Shown: piece by piece, positions 7,547 through 13,810 of the stretch | How positions within the stretch are numbered: position 1 is the stretch's first letter | Layout: each line of letters begins with the position of its first letter | NCBI GenBank assembly: GCA_964484395.1 | Contig: CAZAFM010000059.1 | Coordinates: 1 to 15,763, forward strand | DNA: 15,763 bases | Source of the DNA: CAZAFM01 sp964484395 | Lineage (GTDB): Bacteria; Campylobacterota; Campylobacteria; Campylobacterales; CAZAFM01 | Direction of reading: 5' to 3' | The notes under the pieces: generated by a model | What the model saw: only the letters and a program-made list of their open reading frames with translations | Told to the model about the DNA's origin: nothing | Databases searched by the model: none | Program-made: the position numbers and the translations under genes

Positions 7547-8764
7547 CTAAACCTTTTTGAATATGATGACACCATTAGTACCACCAAAACCAAATGAGTT
7601 GCTCATAACACTCCCTATCTTCTTCTCTCTTGGACTATTTGGTATGTAGTCAAGATCACAGTCTGGGTCTGGACTCTCTTGATTGATAGTAGGAGGAAGT
7701 AGCCCACTATCAAGTGCCATAAGAGATATAACTGCTTCTATACCCCCTGCTGCTCCTAGACAGTGCCCTGTTTGACCCTTAGTTGAGCTAACAGGTGGAA
7801 CATTAGCTCCAAAAGCCTGCTTTAGGGCTGCTGTTTCGTTTTTATCATTTACAGGTGTGCTTGTGCCATGAGCATTCACATAATCTATACTGCTAAGACC
7901 TGACATATCTAAAGCTGCCCTCATAGCCCTAAGAGGACCATCAGTTGTTGGTGCAGTAATGTGGTTTGCATCCCCACTCTCTCCAAATCCAACTATCTCA
8001 CCATATATTTTAGCACCTCTTTTTTTAGCACACTCATACTCCTCTAAGATAAGCACTCCAGAGCCCTCACCCATTACAAATCCATCTCTTTCCTTATCAA
8101 AGGGTCTAGAGGATTTCTCTGGTTCGTCATTTCTAGTTGATAGTGCTTTCATAGAGGCGAAGCCACCCACACCTATATCACATATAGTAGCTTCTGCTGT
8201 TATTGCCATCATTCTATCAGCACCACCTATCATTATTGTTTTTGCAGACTCTGTTATTGCGTGCACACCCGCTGTACAAGCGGTTACATTAGATAGATTT
8301 GGTCCTTTTAGGTTGTGATATATAGAAGCAAAGCCACCAAGCATATTTGATAGAGCTGAAGGGATAAAAAATGGTGAAATTCGTCTAGGACCTTTTTCTA
8401 CAAAAATCTCAGTGTTTTTTTGTATAGTTGGTAGACCACCAATACCAGAGGCTGAGCTTACACCGAAGCGCTCACTCTCTTGCTGGCTAAGGGAATCAAA
8501 TCCTGCATCCTCCATAGCCTCTTTTGCAGCTTTCAAACCAAGCTGTATGAAACGATCTGCTTTTTTTACCTCTTTTGCATCCATAAAAACTGTAGGGTCA
8601 AAATCCTTGACTTCGGCTGCAATTTTTACTGAGTGGGCTTCAGTATTAAACAGAGTGATTCTTCTAACGCCACTTTTTCCCTCACAAATAGCCTTAAAAG
8701 AGTCGCTTTTGTTATTCCCTAATGCATTTATCATACCTATCCCAGTTACAACAACTCTACGCAC
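7547..8764 (-). CDS. fabF: 3-oxoacyl-[acyl-carrier-protein] synthase II
   Basis: FabF condenses malonyl-ACP with acyl-ACP to lengthen fatty acids. The 405-residue thiolase-fold enzyme has the complete Cys-His-His set: C163 in NVTACTAG, H299 in NAHGTSTPVND and H334 in STKGQTGHCLGAAGG, with K329 in the same loop. GFGGTNG near the C-terminus is the usual FabF signature. The nucleophile neighbourhood reads TACTAG where TACATG or TACAAG is common, a mild difference. The start is GTG at 8764, with AAGGAG five bases upstream, and MRRVVVTGIG is the standard N-terminus. It follows acpP by 50 bases containing a GC hairpin. Confidence 0.97.
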   Translation of the reverse strand: MRRVVVTGIGMINALGNNKSDSFKAICEGKSGVRRITLFNTEAHSVKIAAEVKDFDPTVFMDAKEVKKADRFIQLGLKAAKEAMEDAGFDSLSQQESERFGVSSASGIGGLPTIQKNTEIFVEKGPRRISPFFIPSALSNMLGGFASIYHNLKGPNLSNVTACTAGVHAITESAKTIMIGGADRMMAITAEATICDIGVGGFASMKALSTRNDEPEKSSRPFDKERDGFVMGEGSGVLILEEYECAKKRGAKIYGEIVGFGESGDANHITAPTTDGPLRAMRAALDMSGLSSIDYVNAHGTSTPVNDKNETAALKQAFGANVPPVSSTKGQTGHCLGAAGGIEAVISLMALDSGLLPPTINQESPDPDCDLDYIPNSPREKKIGSVMSNSFGFGGTNGVIIFKKV

Positions 8765-8793
8765 CTATACTCCTTCAGTTTAGCTCTAAAATG

Positions 8794-8810
8794 TGGGGCA
8801 AAAAGCCCCA
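8794..8810 (-). terminator. GC-rich hairpin between acpP and fabF
   Basis: TGGGGC and GCCCCA form a perfect 6-bp stem around a 5-base loop, 4 bases after the acpP stop on the minus strand. The downstream flank is CATTTTAG, so the U-run is weak. It is better read as a partial terminator or as a 3' end that protects acpP mRNA than as a full stop. Confidence 0.55.
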
Positions 8811-8814
8811 GAAA

Positions 8815-9045
8815 TTATTTTTTTGATTCTATATAGTTAATAGCATCACCAACAGTTAGTATTTTTTCAGCTTCATCATCTGGAATTTCGCAACCAAACT
8901 TCTCTTCTAACGCCATGACAAGCTCAACAACATCAAGTGAATCAGCACCTAAATCATCTATAAACTTAGCCTCAGCCTTTACCTCTTCAGGGTTTACATT
9001 TAGTTGCTCAACTACAACCTCTTTAACATCATCAAATACAGCCAT
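8815..9045 (-). CDS. acpP: Acyl carrier protein
   Basis: ACP carries growing acyl chains on a 4'-phosphopantetheine arm. The 76-residue acidic protein has GADSLDVVELVMALEEKF, with Ser36 of DSL as the attachment site, the expected four-helix spacing, and a normal length. The ATG at 9045 has a strong AAGGAG six bases upstream, fitting very high translation. It sits between fabG and fabF. Its own promoter signal is seen upstream, and hairpins lie on both sides of the gene, so it is probably expressed above its neighbours. Confidence 0.97.
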   Translation of the reverse strand: MAVFDDVKEVVVEQLNVNPEEVKAEAKFIDDLGADSLDVVELVMALEEKFGCEIPDDEAEKILTVGDAINYIESKK

Positions 9046-9074
9046 TACTCTCTCCTTGTTTCTTTATACACGAA

Positions 9075-9080
9075 AATATA
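9075..9080 (-). promoter_or_regulatory. Predicted -10 box for acpP
   Basis: On the minus strand TATATT lies in TTGTATATTTTCG, 30 bases before the acpP ATG and just downstream of a run of eight T. The T-rich upstream stretch plus a -10 box is the typical Campylobacterota housekeeping promoter layout. A second AT-rich option, GATAAAAT, lies about ten bases further upstream. The leader would be about 20-25 bases. Confidence 0.45.
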
Positions 9081-9092
9081 CAACATTTTATC

Positions 9093-9125
9093 AAAAAAAA
9101 CTTTAAGATGAACTCTTAGAAAGTT
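9093..9125 (-). terminator. Probable weak terminator after fabG
   Basis: Read on the minus strand, AACTTT..AAGA pairs with TCTTAAAGTT across a 2-base bulge and a 5-base loop, followed at once by a run of T. It starts about 5 bases after the fabG stop. The stem is AT-rich, so termination is probably partial. It would uncouple acpP from fabG. Confidence 0.45.
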
Positions 9126-9129
9126 CAAA

Positions 9130-9873
9130 TCACATATATAAGCCACCATTAACTTTTAGTGTCTCGCCTGTGATGTATGAAGATTCATCACTTAGTAAGA
9201 ATGCCACAGCACCCGCAACCTCTTCTGGTTTGCCAAATCTTTTAAGAGGAATGTTTTTGTAGTATTCTTCTTTTATCTCAGCACTTAATGCATCAGTCAT
9301 CTCAGTTGCAATAAATCCTGGAGTTACACTATTATATCTTATTCCTCTTGAAGATGCCTCTTTTGCGAAGCTTTTTGTCATAGAGACCATTCCGCCTTTA
9401 CTTGCACTATAGTTTGTCTGTCCTATATTTCCCATTTCTGCGACTATAGAAGCTATATTTACCACACTACCAAATCTCTTTTTGCTCATTACTTTTAAAG
9501 CCTCTCTAGAGCCTATAAAAGTAGAGGTTAGATTTGCTTTTATGACTGATTCAAAATCATCAAGTTTCATTCTCAAAGCTAGTTTATCATTTGTAATTCC
9601 AGCGTTGTTGACTAGATAACTTAGCTCTCCATCACTATCTACTATAGTTTTTATAGCCGCACTAAATGCCTCTTCATCTGTAGCATCAAAAGCTATAATA
9701 GCCGCCTCAAAGCCTGCATTTTCTATCTCATCTTTTATTGCTTCAGCAGCTTCTGGGCTGCTTCTGTAGTTTATCCACACTTTTAAACCAAGCTTTGCAA
9801 GATATGTTGCTATATTAGCCCCTATTCCTCTGCTTGAGCCTGTTATTAATACATTTTTTCCACTAAAAGTCAT
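9130..9873 (-). CDS. fabG: 3-oxoacyl-[acyl-carrier-protein] reductase
   Basis: FabG is the NADPH-dependent ketoreductase of fatty-acid elongation, a short-chain dehydrogenase. The 247-residue protein has the nucleotide loop TGSSRGIG (11-18), NNAG (89-92) and the full catalytic tetrad N114, S142, Y155 and K159 in NYSASKGG. The C-terminal GETLKVNGGLYM matches FabG and not other SDRs. The ATG at 9873 follows AAAGGAC at a short distance. It lies 63 bases downstream of rpsU on the same strand, and a strong hairpin terminator fills that gap. Confidence 0.96.
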   Translation of the reverse strand: MTFSGKNVLITGSSRGIGANIATYLAKLGLKVWINYRSSPEAAEAIKDEIENAGFEAAIIAFDATDEEAFSAAIKTIVDSDGELSYLVNNAGITNDKLALRMKLDDFESVIKANLTSTFIGSREALKVMSKKRFGSVVNIASIVAEMGNIGQTNYSASKGGMVSMTKSFAKEASSRGIRYNSVTPGFIATEMTDALSAEIKEEYYKNIPLKRFGKPEEVAGAVAFLLSDESSYITGETLKVNGGLYM

Positions 9874-9904
9874 GAAAGTCCTTTTGTAAAGGTTAATAAG
9901 TAGT

Positions 9905-9928
9905 AAAAAACAGAGGAGAGATCCTCTG
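9905..9928 (-). terminator. Intrinsic terminator after rpsU
   Basis: On the minus strand CAGAGGA and TCCTCTG form a perfect 7-bp stem with a 4-base loop, followed directly by TTTTTT. A G-U pair and three A-U pairs extend the stem into the T-run. It begins 8 bases after the rpsU stop. It is a convincing rho-independent terminator, yet only about 31 bases separate it from fabG. Confidence 0.8.
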
Positions 9929-9936
9929 CTTTGGTG

Positions 9937-10149
9937 TTATAGCCTTGACTCGTAGCGTCTAAGCATATAGAGTCTTTTGAGCATTTTCTTTCTAGCATTT
10001 ATTTTCTGCTTTTTCCTTTTCTCCGTCATAGGTTCAAAGTACTTTCTAGCTCTAGATTCAGTTACGATAAGGTTTCTATCAACTTGTTTTTTAAACTTTC
10101 TATACGCCTCATCGAAGCTCTCACTATCTCTTACAAGAATACCCGGCAT
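9937..10149 (-). CDS. rpsU: 30S ribosomal protein S21
   Basis: S21 is a small basic protein of the 30S subunit involved in initiation. The 70-residue product has the family pattern: an acidic start (MPGILVRDSESFDEAYRKFK), then RKYFEP and a lysine/arginine-rich tail (KRKKQKINARKKMLKRLY). The length is normal. The ATG at 10149 is preceded by GAGGCGGTGA, a usable though extended ribosome-binding site. A promoter with a perfect -10 lies 35 bases upstream. It leads the rpsU-fabG-acpP-fabF-accA gene order that I recall from Helicobacter, and it is divergent from the recombinase-like regulator. Confidence 0.96.
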   Translation of the reverse strand: MPGILVRDSESFDEAYRKFKKQVDRNLIVTESRARKYFEPMTEKRKKQKINARKKMLKRLYMLRRYESRL

Positions 10150-10184
10150 AAAATCACCGCCTCTCAGTTAAATTTTGAAGACGA

Positions 10185-10190
10185 ATTATA
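10185..10190 (-). promoter_or_regulatory. rpsU promoter -10 box
   Basis: TATAAT on the minus strand lies in CCTGATATAATTCG, 36 bases before the rpsU ATG, with the extended -10 feature TGA and an AT-rich stretch upstream. The expected start is near 10178, with a leader of about 29 bases. A second, weaker option further upstream is TTGACG (10267-10262), a 16-base gap, then TATATA (10245-10240), which lies inside the operator array. Confidence 0.65.
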
Positions 10191-10226
10191 TCAGGTTTTT
10201 CTTAATATCCATAAGCTGATGGTAGA

Positions 10227-10294
10227 TTGACGATAAATTTATATAATCTATTGACTTTTATCGTCAAAAGTTGTATATTTTCAATGACGAAAAA
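10227..10294. repeat. Array of three alternating half-sites (putative operator)
   Basis: TTGACGATAAA at 10227-10237 is repeated as its exact reverse complement, TTTATCGTCAA, at 10257-10267. A third, imperfect direct copy, ATGACGAAAAA, is at 10284-10294. Centre-to-centre distances are 30 and 27 bases, close to three helical turns. The middle copy sits between the -35 and -10 boxes of the rightward promoter and the third covers its expected start point. This arrangement suggests a repressor site. The adjacent Hin-like protein is the obvious candidate ligand, but binding is inferred. Confidence 0.65.
10251..10279 (+). promoter_or_regulatory. Sigma-70 promoter for the regulator-ccoG operon
   Basis: TTGACT at 10251-10256 and TATATT at 10274-10279 are separated by exactly 17 bases, with start of transcription expected near 10286. 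The spacer contains the middle half-site of the operator array. The leader to the ATG at 10316 would be about 30 bases. A clear -35 box is uncommon in this phylum, which strengthens the call. Confidence 0.7.
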
Positions 10295-10315
10295 TTCTTA
10301 CTTAAAGTAGATAGG

Positions 10316-10999
10316 ATGAATATAGTTATCTATCGTGCAAACAGAAACATATCTATACTAACTCAAGAGGAGTGCATAAGGGATTTTGCCCTTAAATACA
10401 ACATCAAAGTAGATGACTTCTACTTTGACTTTAGCCCATCTAGCTCAACACTTGAGCAAAGAGCAGAGACAAAAGAGTTTATTAGAGGGCTAAAAGATGG
10501 GGTGCATGTATATGTGTATGATTTTTGGGTTCTGAGTAATAGGGCAGGAGAGCTTATAAAGCTTTTTACCTGTATGCTAAAAAAAGATGCAAAAATCTAC
10601 AACTGTGTAAAAGATGTAGTGATAGATAAAAACTCACCATCACTCCTTAGTCTTGGACTTTTGGACGAGTTTAGAGAGGGCAGTATGAGCAAGTTCTCTA
10701 CACTAAAAACCGGAAGACCAAAGGGTAGTATCTCAAGGTCAAAGTTTGACAAGTATAAAGATGAGATAGTTGATGCACTAAGAGAGGGAGTCTCTATTTC
10801 ACAGATAGCGAGGGATTTAAAAGTCAATAGAAGCTCACTAAAAGACTACATCTACTCAAGAAGTCTAAAAGAGCTATCTTTAGGAGAGGAAAGTGGGTCA
10901 AAACCCATCAAAAGAGAGCTTTCAAACAGTAGAGTTCTAAGCTCAATAAAATGTCCATTCAAAAAACAAGACTTAAAAAAAGGAGAGAGTAATGGCTAA
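10316..10999 (+). CDS. Degenerate serine-recombinase (Hin/resolvase)-like DNA-binding protein, probable regulator
   Basis: The 227-residue protein has the layout of a small serine recombinase: a resolvase-type N-terminal domain (1-110), a linker, then a Hin-like tail with GRPKG at 133-137 and a helix-turn-helix around 145-182 (YKDEIVDALREGVSISQIA). Aligned by eye to gamma-delta resolvase, Arg8 is kept (R7), but the Ser10 nucleophile is N9, and Asp67, Arg68 and Arg71 become W71, V72 and N75. It should therefore bind DNA but not cut it. I place the start at ATG 10316; the frame opens at TTG 10271, but that lies upstream of the expected transcription start. The ribosome-binding site is weak. The stop overlaps the ccoG start by 8 bases. 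The half-site array in its promoter suggests autoregulation. The family call is good; the regulatory role is inference. Confidence 0.8.
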   Translation: MNIVIYRANRNISILTQEECIRDFALKYNIKVDDFYFDFSPSSSTLEQRAETKEFIRGLKDGVHVYVYDFWVLSNRAGELIKLFTCMLKKDAKIYNCVKDVVIDKNSPSLLSLGLLDEFREGSMSKFSTLKTGRPKGSISRSKFDKYKDEIVDALREGVSISQIARDLKVNRSSLKDYIYSRSLKELSLGEESGSKPIKRELSNSRVLSSIKCPFKKQDLKKGESNG

Positions 11000-12395
11000 G
11001 GGTAATGAAAATTCAGGCCTAAATGTAAAAAATCCATTTTACGCAAAAAAGAGATATTGGCTCTTTCTTGTAGTAACAATTGCACTTTTTGCAATCCCAT
11101 GGATACAGATTGATGGAAATCACATATTTCTATTATCATTTGATCACAAAGAGTTGCACCTAATGGGTGTTGGCTATGATATGCAAGAGTTGTTCTTGAT
11201 GCCTTTTTTGCTTATGTTGCTTTTTATAGGGATATTTGCAATAACAAGTATTGGTGGTCGAGTATGGTGTGGATGGGCTTGTCCGCAGACTATTTTTAGG
11301 GTTATATATAGAGACTATATAGAAACAAAGCTACTAGGACTTAGAAAAAACATTAAAAACAAACAAAAAGAGCCTGATTTAAGTAGTGGTGCTAATAAAA
11401 TAAAAAAAGTTATTGGAATTCTTATCTGGTCACTTCTTTCACTTGTAGCAGCTGCAAACTTTTTGTGGTATTTTGTTCCACCTGAAGACTTTTTTGCTTA
11501 TCTAGCAAACCCTAGTGAGCATATGATTACAGTGGGTATGTGGCTTATACTAGCAGGTTTTTTAATATATGATGTAGTATCTTTAAAAGAGAACTTCTGT
11601 GTATATATTTGTCCTTATAGTAGGGTACAATCAGTCTTATATGATAATGATACTATTATGTCTATATATGACTACAAAAGAGGTGGTGAAATATATAATG
11701 ATAAGGGTGATAAACTCTGGAAAAAGCCTCCAGAAGGAGAGGGTGAGTGTACTGGATGTGAGTCTTGTGTAAATATATGTCCAACACACATAGATATTAG
11801 AAAAGGCTTTCAGCTTGAGTGTATAAACTGTCTTGAGTGTGTAGATGCATGTAGTAAGGTGATGGGAAAATTAGGAAAAGAGACACTTGTAAGCTGGAAT
11901 AGCTCAAATGCTATAGAGAAGAGAGAGAAGGTTAAGTATATAAGACCAAAAAGCATAGGCTATGTAGTTGTTCTAGGTATTGTACTAGCTGGACTTATTG
12001 TAATGGGTAGTGGTAAGCAGGAGACATTTTTGCTAAATATCAACAGAACTTCAAGTCTATATACTATTGATGAAACAGACAAAACTGTACAAAACAGCTA
12101 TGTGTTTTTGTTTCAAAACAAAGATGAGAAACCTCATGAAGTCTATTTTAAGGTAGATAATCCTGATATAAAGATTATAAGACCTGCAGAGCCATTTATG
12201 CTCAAAAAAGGTGTAAGACTTAAAAAGGTAGTAATTCTTGAGACAGATAAAGTCCTAGGTAAGCGTAAGCAAGATGATACAGTTCTACCTATCAAAATCA
12301 CACTCTACTCAGTTGATGATAAAAACATAGCTCCAACTGTAAGAGATAGTGTGTTCTTCTATCCAGGAACCGACTTTGTAGAAGGTACTAAATAG
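10992..12395 (+). CDS. ccoG: Cytochrome cbb3 oxidase accessory ferredoxin protein CcoG (RdxA/FixG)
   Basis: CcoG is a polyferredoxin-like membrane protein linked to copper handling and maturation of cbb3-type cytochrome c oxidase, where family work suggests cupric reductase activity. The 467 residues contain about five membrane segments (22-40, 68-88, 140-160, 180-197, 325-345). Two cysteine-proline motifs sit beside the membrane (CGWACP at 93-98, CVYICP at 203-208). There are two 4Fe-4S sites (C253, C256, C259, C263 and C277, C280, C283, C287) and a C-terminal immunoglobulin-like periplasmic part. The ATG overlaps the end of the upstream regulator by 8 bases, and its GGAGAG ribosome-binding site is inside that gene, implying translational coupling. 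It also overlaps the next gene by one base. Confidence 0.95.
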   Translation: MAKGNENSGLNVKNPFYAKKRYWLFLVVTIALFAIPWIQIDGNHIFLLSFDHKELHLMGVGYDMQELFLMPFLLMLLFIGIFAITSIGGRVWCGWACPQTIFRVIYRDYIETKLLGLRKNIKNKQKEPDLSSGANKIKKVIGILIWSLLSLVAAANFLWYFVPPEDFFAYLANPSEHMITVGMWLILAGFLIYDVVSLKENFCVYICPYSRVQSVLYDNDTIMSIYDYKRGGEIYNDKGDKLWKKPPEGEGECTGCESCVNICPTHIDIRKGFQLECINCLECVDACSKVMGKLGKETLVSWNSSNAIEKREKVKYIRPKSIGYVVVLGIVLAGLIVMGSGKQETFLLNINRTSSLYTIDETDKTVQNSYVFLFQNKDEKPHEVYFKVDNPDIKIIRPAEPFMLKKGVRLKKVVILETDKVLGKRKQDDTVLPIKITLYSVDDKNIAPTVRDSVFFYPGTDFVEGTK

Positions 12396-13357
12396 TGGAG
12401 CACCAAGAGGTACACAATAGGCTTCAGCACTTCCCCATCACACTCTTTGCGGTTGTGATGGGACTTTCTGGCTTGGCTATTGTTTTTCAAAAAGCCTCTG
12501 AGATACTGCATTTTCCTCATTTTATTGGAACAGTTATTGCATTTATTGATTTGCTCCTTTTCCTTGTAATTGTTATTTTTTATGTGAGTAAGCTCTTTTC
12601 TTATCCAACAGAGGTAAGAAAGGAGTTCTCACACCCTATTCGTATTAATTTTTTTGCAGCTATATCTATATCTTTACTGCTTTTAGCCGTTATTTTTTCG
12701 ACTATAAGTCCAACTATATCATCTATATTTTTCTATGTTGGAGTCTCAATCCACACTTTTTTCACCTTCTACATTATAGCTTTTTGGATAAATCACAACT
12801 TTGAGCTAAATCACTCAAATCCAGCATGGTTCATACCTATAGTTGGAAATGTGATAGTCCCTGTTGCTGGGGCTGGGATAGTACCATCTGATTTTCTTAC
12901 ATTTTACTTTGCTATTGGAATGTTTTTTTGGGTAGTTCTTTTTACATTGATTTTGAACAGAATTATCTTCCATAACCAACTACCTCAAAAGTTTATACCA
13001 ACTATCTTTATTCTAATAGCGCCACCTGCTGTGGGATTTATAGCCTATATAAAGCTTGGTTTTGAGTATGATTTAATAGCTAGGATGCTATATGATTTAG
13101 CGCTTTTTTTTACTATACTTGTGTTTTTTATGTATAAGAGTTTTTTGAAGCTGAAGTTTTTTATATCTTGGTGGGCATTTACCTTTCCACTTGCAGCTAT
13201 TACTATAGCTACACTTTTGTCATACAAAATAACAGGCTATATGTTTTATGAGTTTCTTTCCTATTTTTTGATACTCTTTACGACTTTTGTAGTAGGGCTT
13301 GTAGCACTAAGGACTATACAACATATGTTTAAAAAAGAGGTCTGTGTACCTGAATAG
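12395..13357 (+). CDS. SLAC1/TehA (TDT) family anion channel or transporter
   Basis: The 320-residue protein is almost wholly hydrophobic, with about ten membrane helices. This is the expected size and topology of the tellurite-resistance/dicarboxylate transporter (TDT) family, which includes bacterial TehA and the plant channel SLAC1. The segment NPAWFIPIVGNVIVPVAGAG (about 140-159) is a recognisable family motif. The N-terminal NRLQHFPITLFAVVMGLSGLAI corresponds to the first helix pattern. The ion carried cannot be told from sequence; monovalent anions, sulfite or organic acids are known for relatives. The start is GTG at 12395, sharing one base with the ccoG stop, with AAGG nine bases upstream. 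Its place between ccoG and ccoS is unusual and suggests a link to oxidase assembly or cytoplasmic ion balance. Confidence 0.88.
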   Translation: MEHQEVHNRLQHFPITLFAVVMGLSGLAIVFQKASEILHFPHFIGTVIAFIDLLLFLVIVIFYVSKLFSYPTEVRKEFSHPIRINFFAAISISLLLLAVIFSTISPTISSIFFYVGVSIHTFFTFYIIAFWINHNFELNHSNPAWFIPIVGNVIVPVAGAGIVPSDFLTFYFAIGMFFWVVLFTLILNRIIFHNQLPQKFIPTIFILIAPPAVGFIAYIKLGFEYDLIARMLYDLALFFTILVFFMYKSFLKLKFFISWWAFTFPLAAITIATLLSYKITGYMFYEFLSYFLILFTTFVVGLVALRTIQHMFKKEVCVPE

Positions 13358-13365
13358 GAGTTTTT

Positions 13366-13581
13366 ATGGATCCAACACTTATAGCTTTCATGCTTGGAAT
13401 TTCGATTATTTTAGGTCTTTTTGGGCTGCTTTTTTTTATTTGGGCTTTACGGGGTGGTCAGTTTGATGATGAGAACAAGATGCTCCAAGGTCTTTTATAT
13501 GATGATACTAGTGATTTAAATAGTGCTGCAAAAAAGAGTCAAAAAGAGAAAAAAGAGACTGAGAGTAAAAATAGTGATTGA
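13366..13581 (+). CDS. ccoS: Cbb3-type cytochrome oxidase assembly protein CcoS
   Basis: CcoS is a short single-span membrane protein needed for cofactor insertion into the CcoN subunit of cbb3 oxidase. The 71-residue product has one N-terminal helix (about 5-27) followed at once by the family signature FFIWALRGGQFDDE (23-36), then LLYDD. The tail is hydrophilic and lysine/glutamate-rich (KKSQKEKKETESK). AGGAG lies five bases before the ATG, and the gene begins 8 bases after the channel gene. It is the last gene of the run that starts with the recombinase-like regulator. Confidence 0.93.
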   Translation: MDPTLIAFMLGISIILGLFGLLFFIWALRGGQFDDENKMLQGLLYDDTSDLNSAAKKSQKEKKETESKNSD

Positions 13582-13585
13582 TTTA

Positions 13586-13613
13586 TCTTGGTTTTAATTT
13601 TGTTTAGTATAAT
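13586..13613 (+). promoter_or_regulatory. Promoter of the SRP RNA gene
   Basis: A perfect TATAAT at 13608-13613 is preceded by a T-rich stretch with a TCTTGG -35-like hexamer (13586-13591, 16-base gap). It is followed by the GC-rich discriminator TGCGACC. This discriminator is typical of stable-RNA promoters that respond to ppGpp. The expected start is near 13620, about 48 bases before the mature RNA. Confidence 0.7.
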
Positions 13614-13631
13614 TGCGACCCTTAAAAGAGA

Positions 13632-13678
13632 AAAGAGGAGCACTAAGAGAGTTCTTGGCTTTTTTAGTGCTCCTCTTT
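13632..13678 (+). repeat. 15-bp perfect hairpin in the SRP RNA leader, with a nested terminator-like stem
   Basis: AAAGAGGAGCACTAA (13632-13646) and its exact reverse complement (13664-13678) flank a 17-base loop. Inside, CTAAGA (13643-13648) and TCTTGG (13653-13658) can pair around GAGT and are followed by C and six T (13660-13665), the look of an intrinsic terminator. The two foldings share bases and exclude one another. The right arm is also the 5' strand of the SRP RNA stem. Possible roles are terminator of the ccoS transcript, attenuator, or processing signal. Confidence 0.65.
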
Positions 13679-13776
13679 AGGTCCGCGCAATACTTTGTAG
13701 AGGTAACGCTTCAGGGTGGGAACACAGCAGAGCCCCTCTGCATCGTATGTGCCGCGGGTAGCCTAAGGAGGGGTCT
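13668..13776 (+). ncRNA. ffs: Signal recognition particle RNA (4.5S type)
   Basis: The hallmark domain IV is present: CAGG-GTG-GGAA-CAC-AGCAG, that is, a GGAA tetraloop on a 3-bp stem with the conserved symmetric CAGG/AGCAG loop that Ffh (SRP54) binds. Outward from it the strands pair as GTAGAGG/CCTCTGC, ATAC/GTAT, GCGC/GTGC, and finally a 13-bp terminal stem 13669-13681 with 13762-13774 (ten Watson-Crick, three G-U). The length of about 107 bases fits the short bacterial form without an Alu domain. With Ffh this RNA targets membrane proteins co-translationally. The exact ends are estimated from pairing. A reading frame passes through it but is not a gene. Confidence 0.93.
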
Positions 13777-13810
13777 TAGACCTAGATGCGCTTCAGAGTT
13801 AGGAGTTATA

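Noticed and set aside
6889..8783. Several long plus-strand reading frames opposite accA and fabF (and similar ones opposite spoT and pyrH).
   Set aside because: They are shadows of strongly conserved genes on the minus strand, with no family resemblance or ribosome-binding sites of their own.
10227..10267. The 11-bp inverted repeat beside a recombinase-like gene could be an invertible promoter switch.
   Set aside because: Only 19 bases lie between the arms, too short for ordinary serine-recombinase inversion, and the adjacent protein lacks the catalytic serine. An operator is a better reading.
10271..10315. Longer N-terminus of the recombinase-like protein from TTG at 10271.
   Set aside because: The TTG overlaps the -10 region of the predicted promoter and would precede the transcript start. 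The resolvase-type domain begins at MNIVIYR.
13613..13810. Open frame that would add 66 residues to the SpeE-like protein.
   Set aside because: It covers the SRP RNA leader and the SRP RNA itself. A good ribosome-binding site and ATG stand at 13801-13813.
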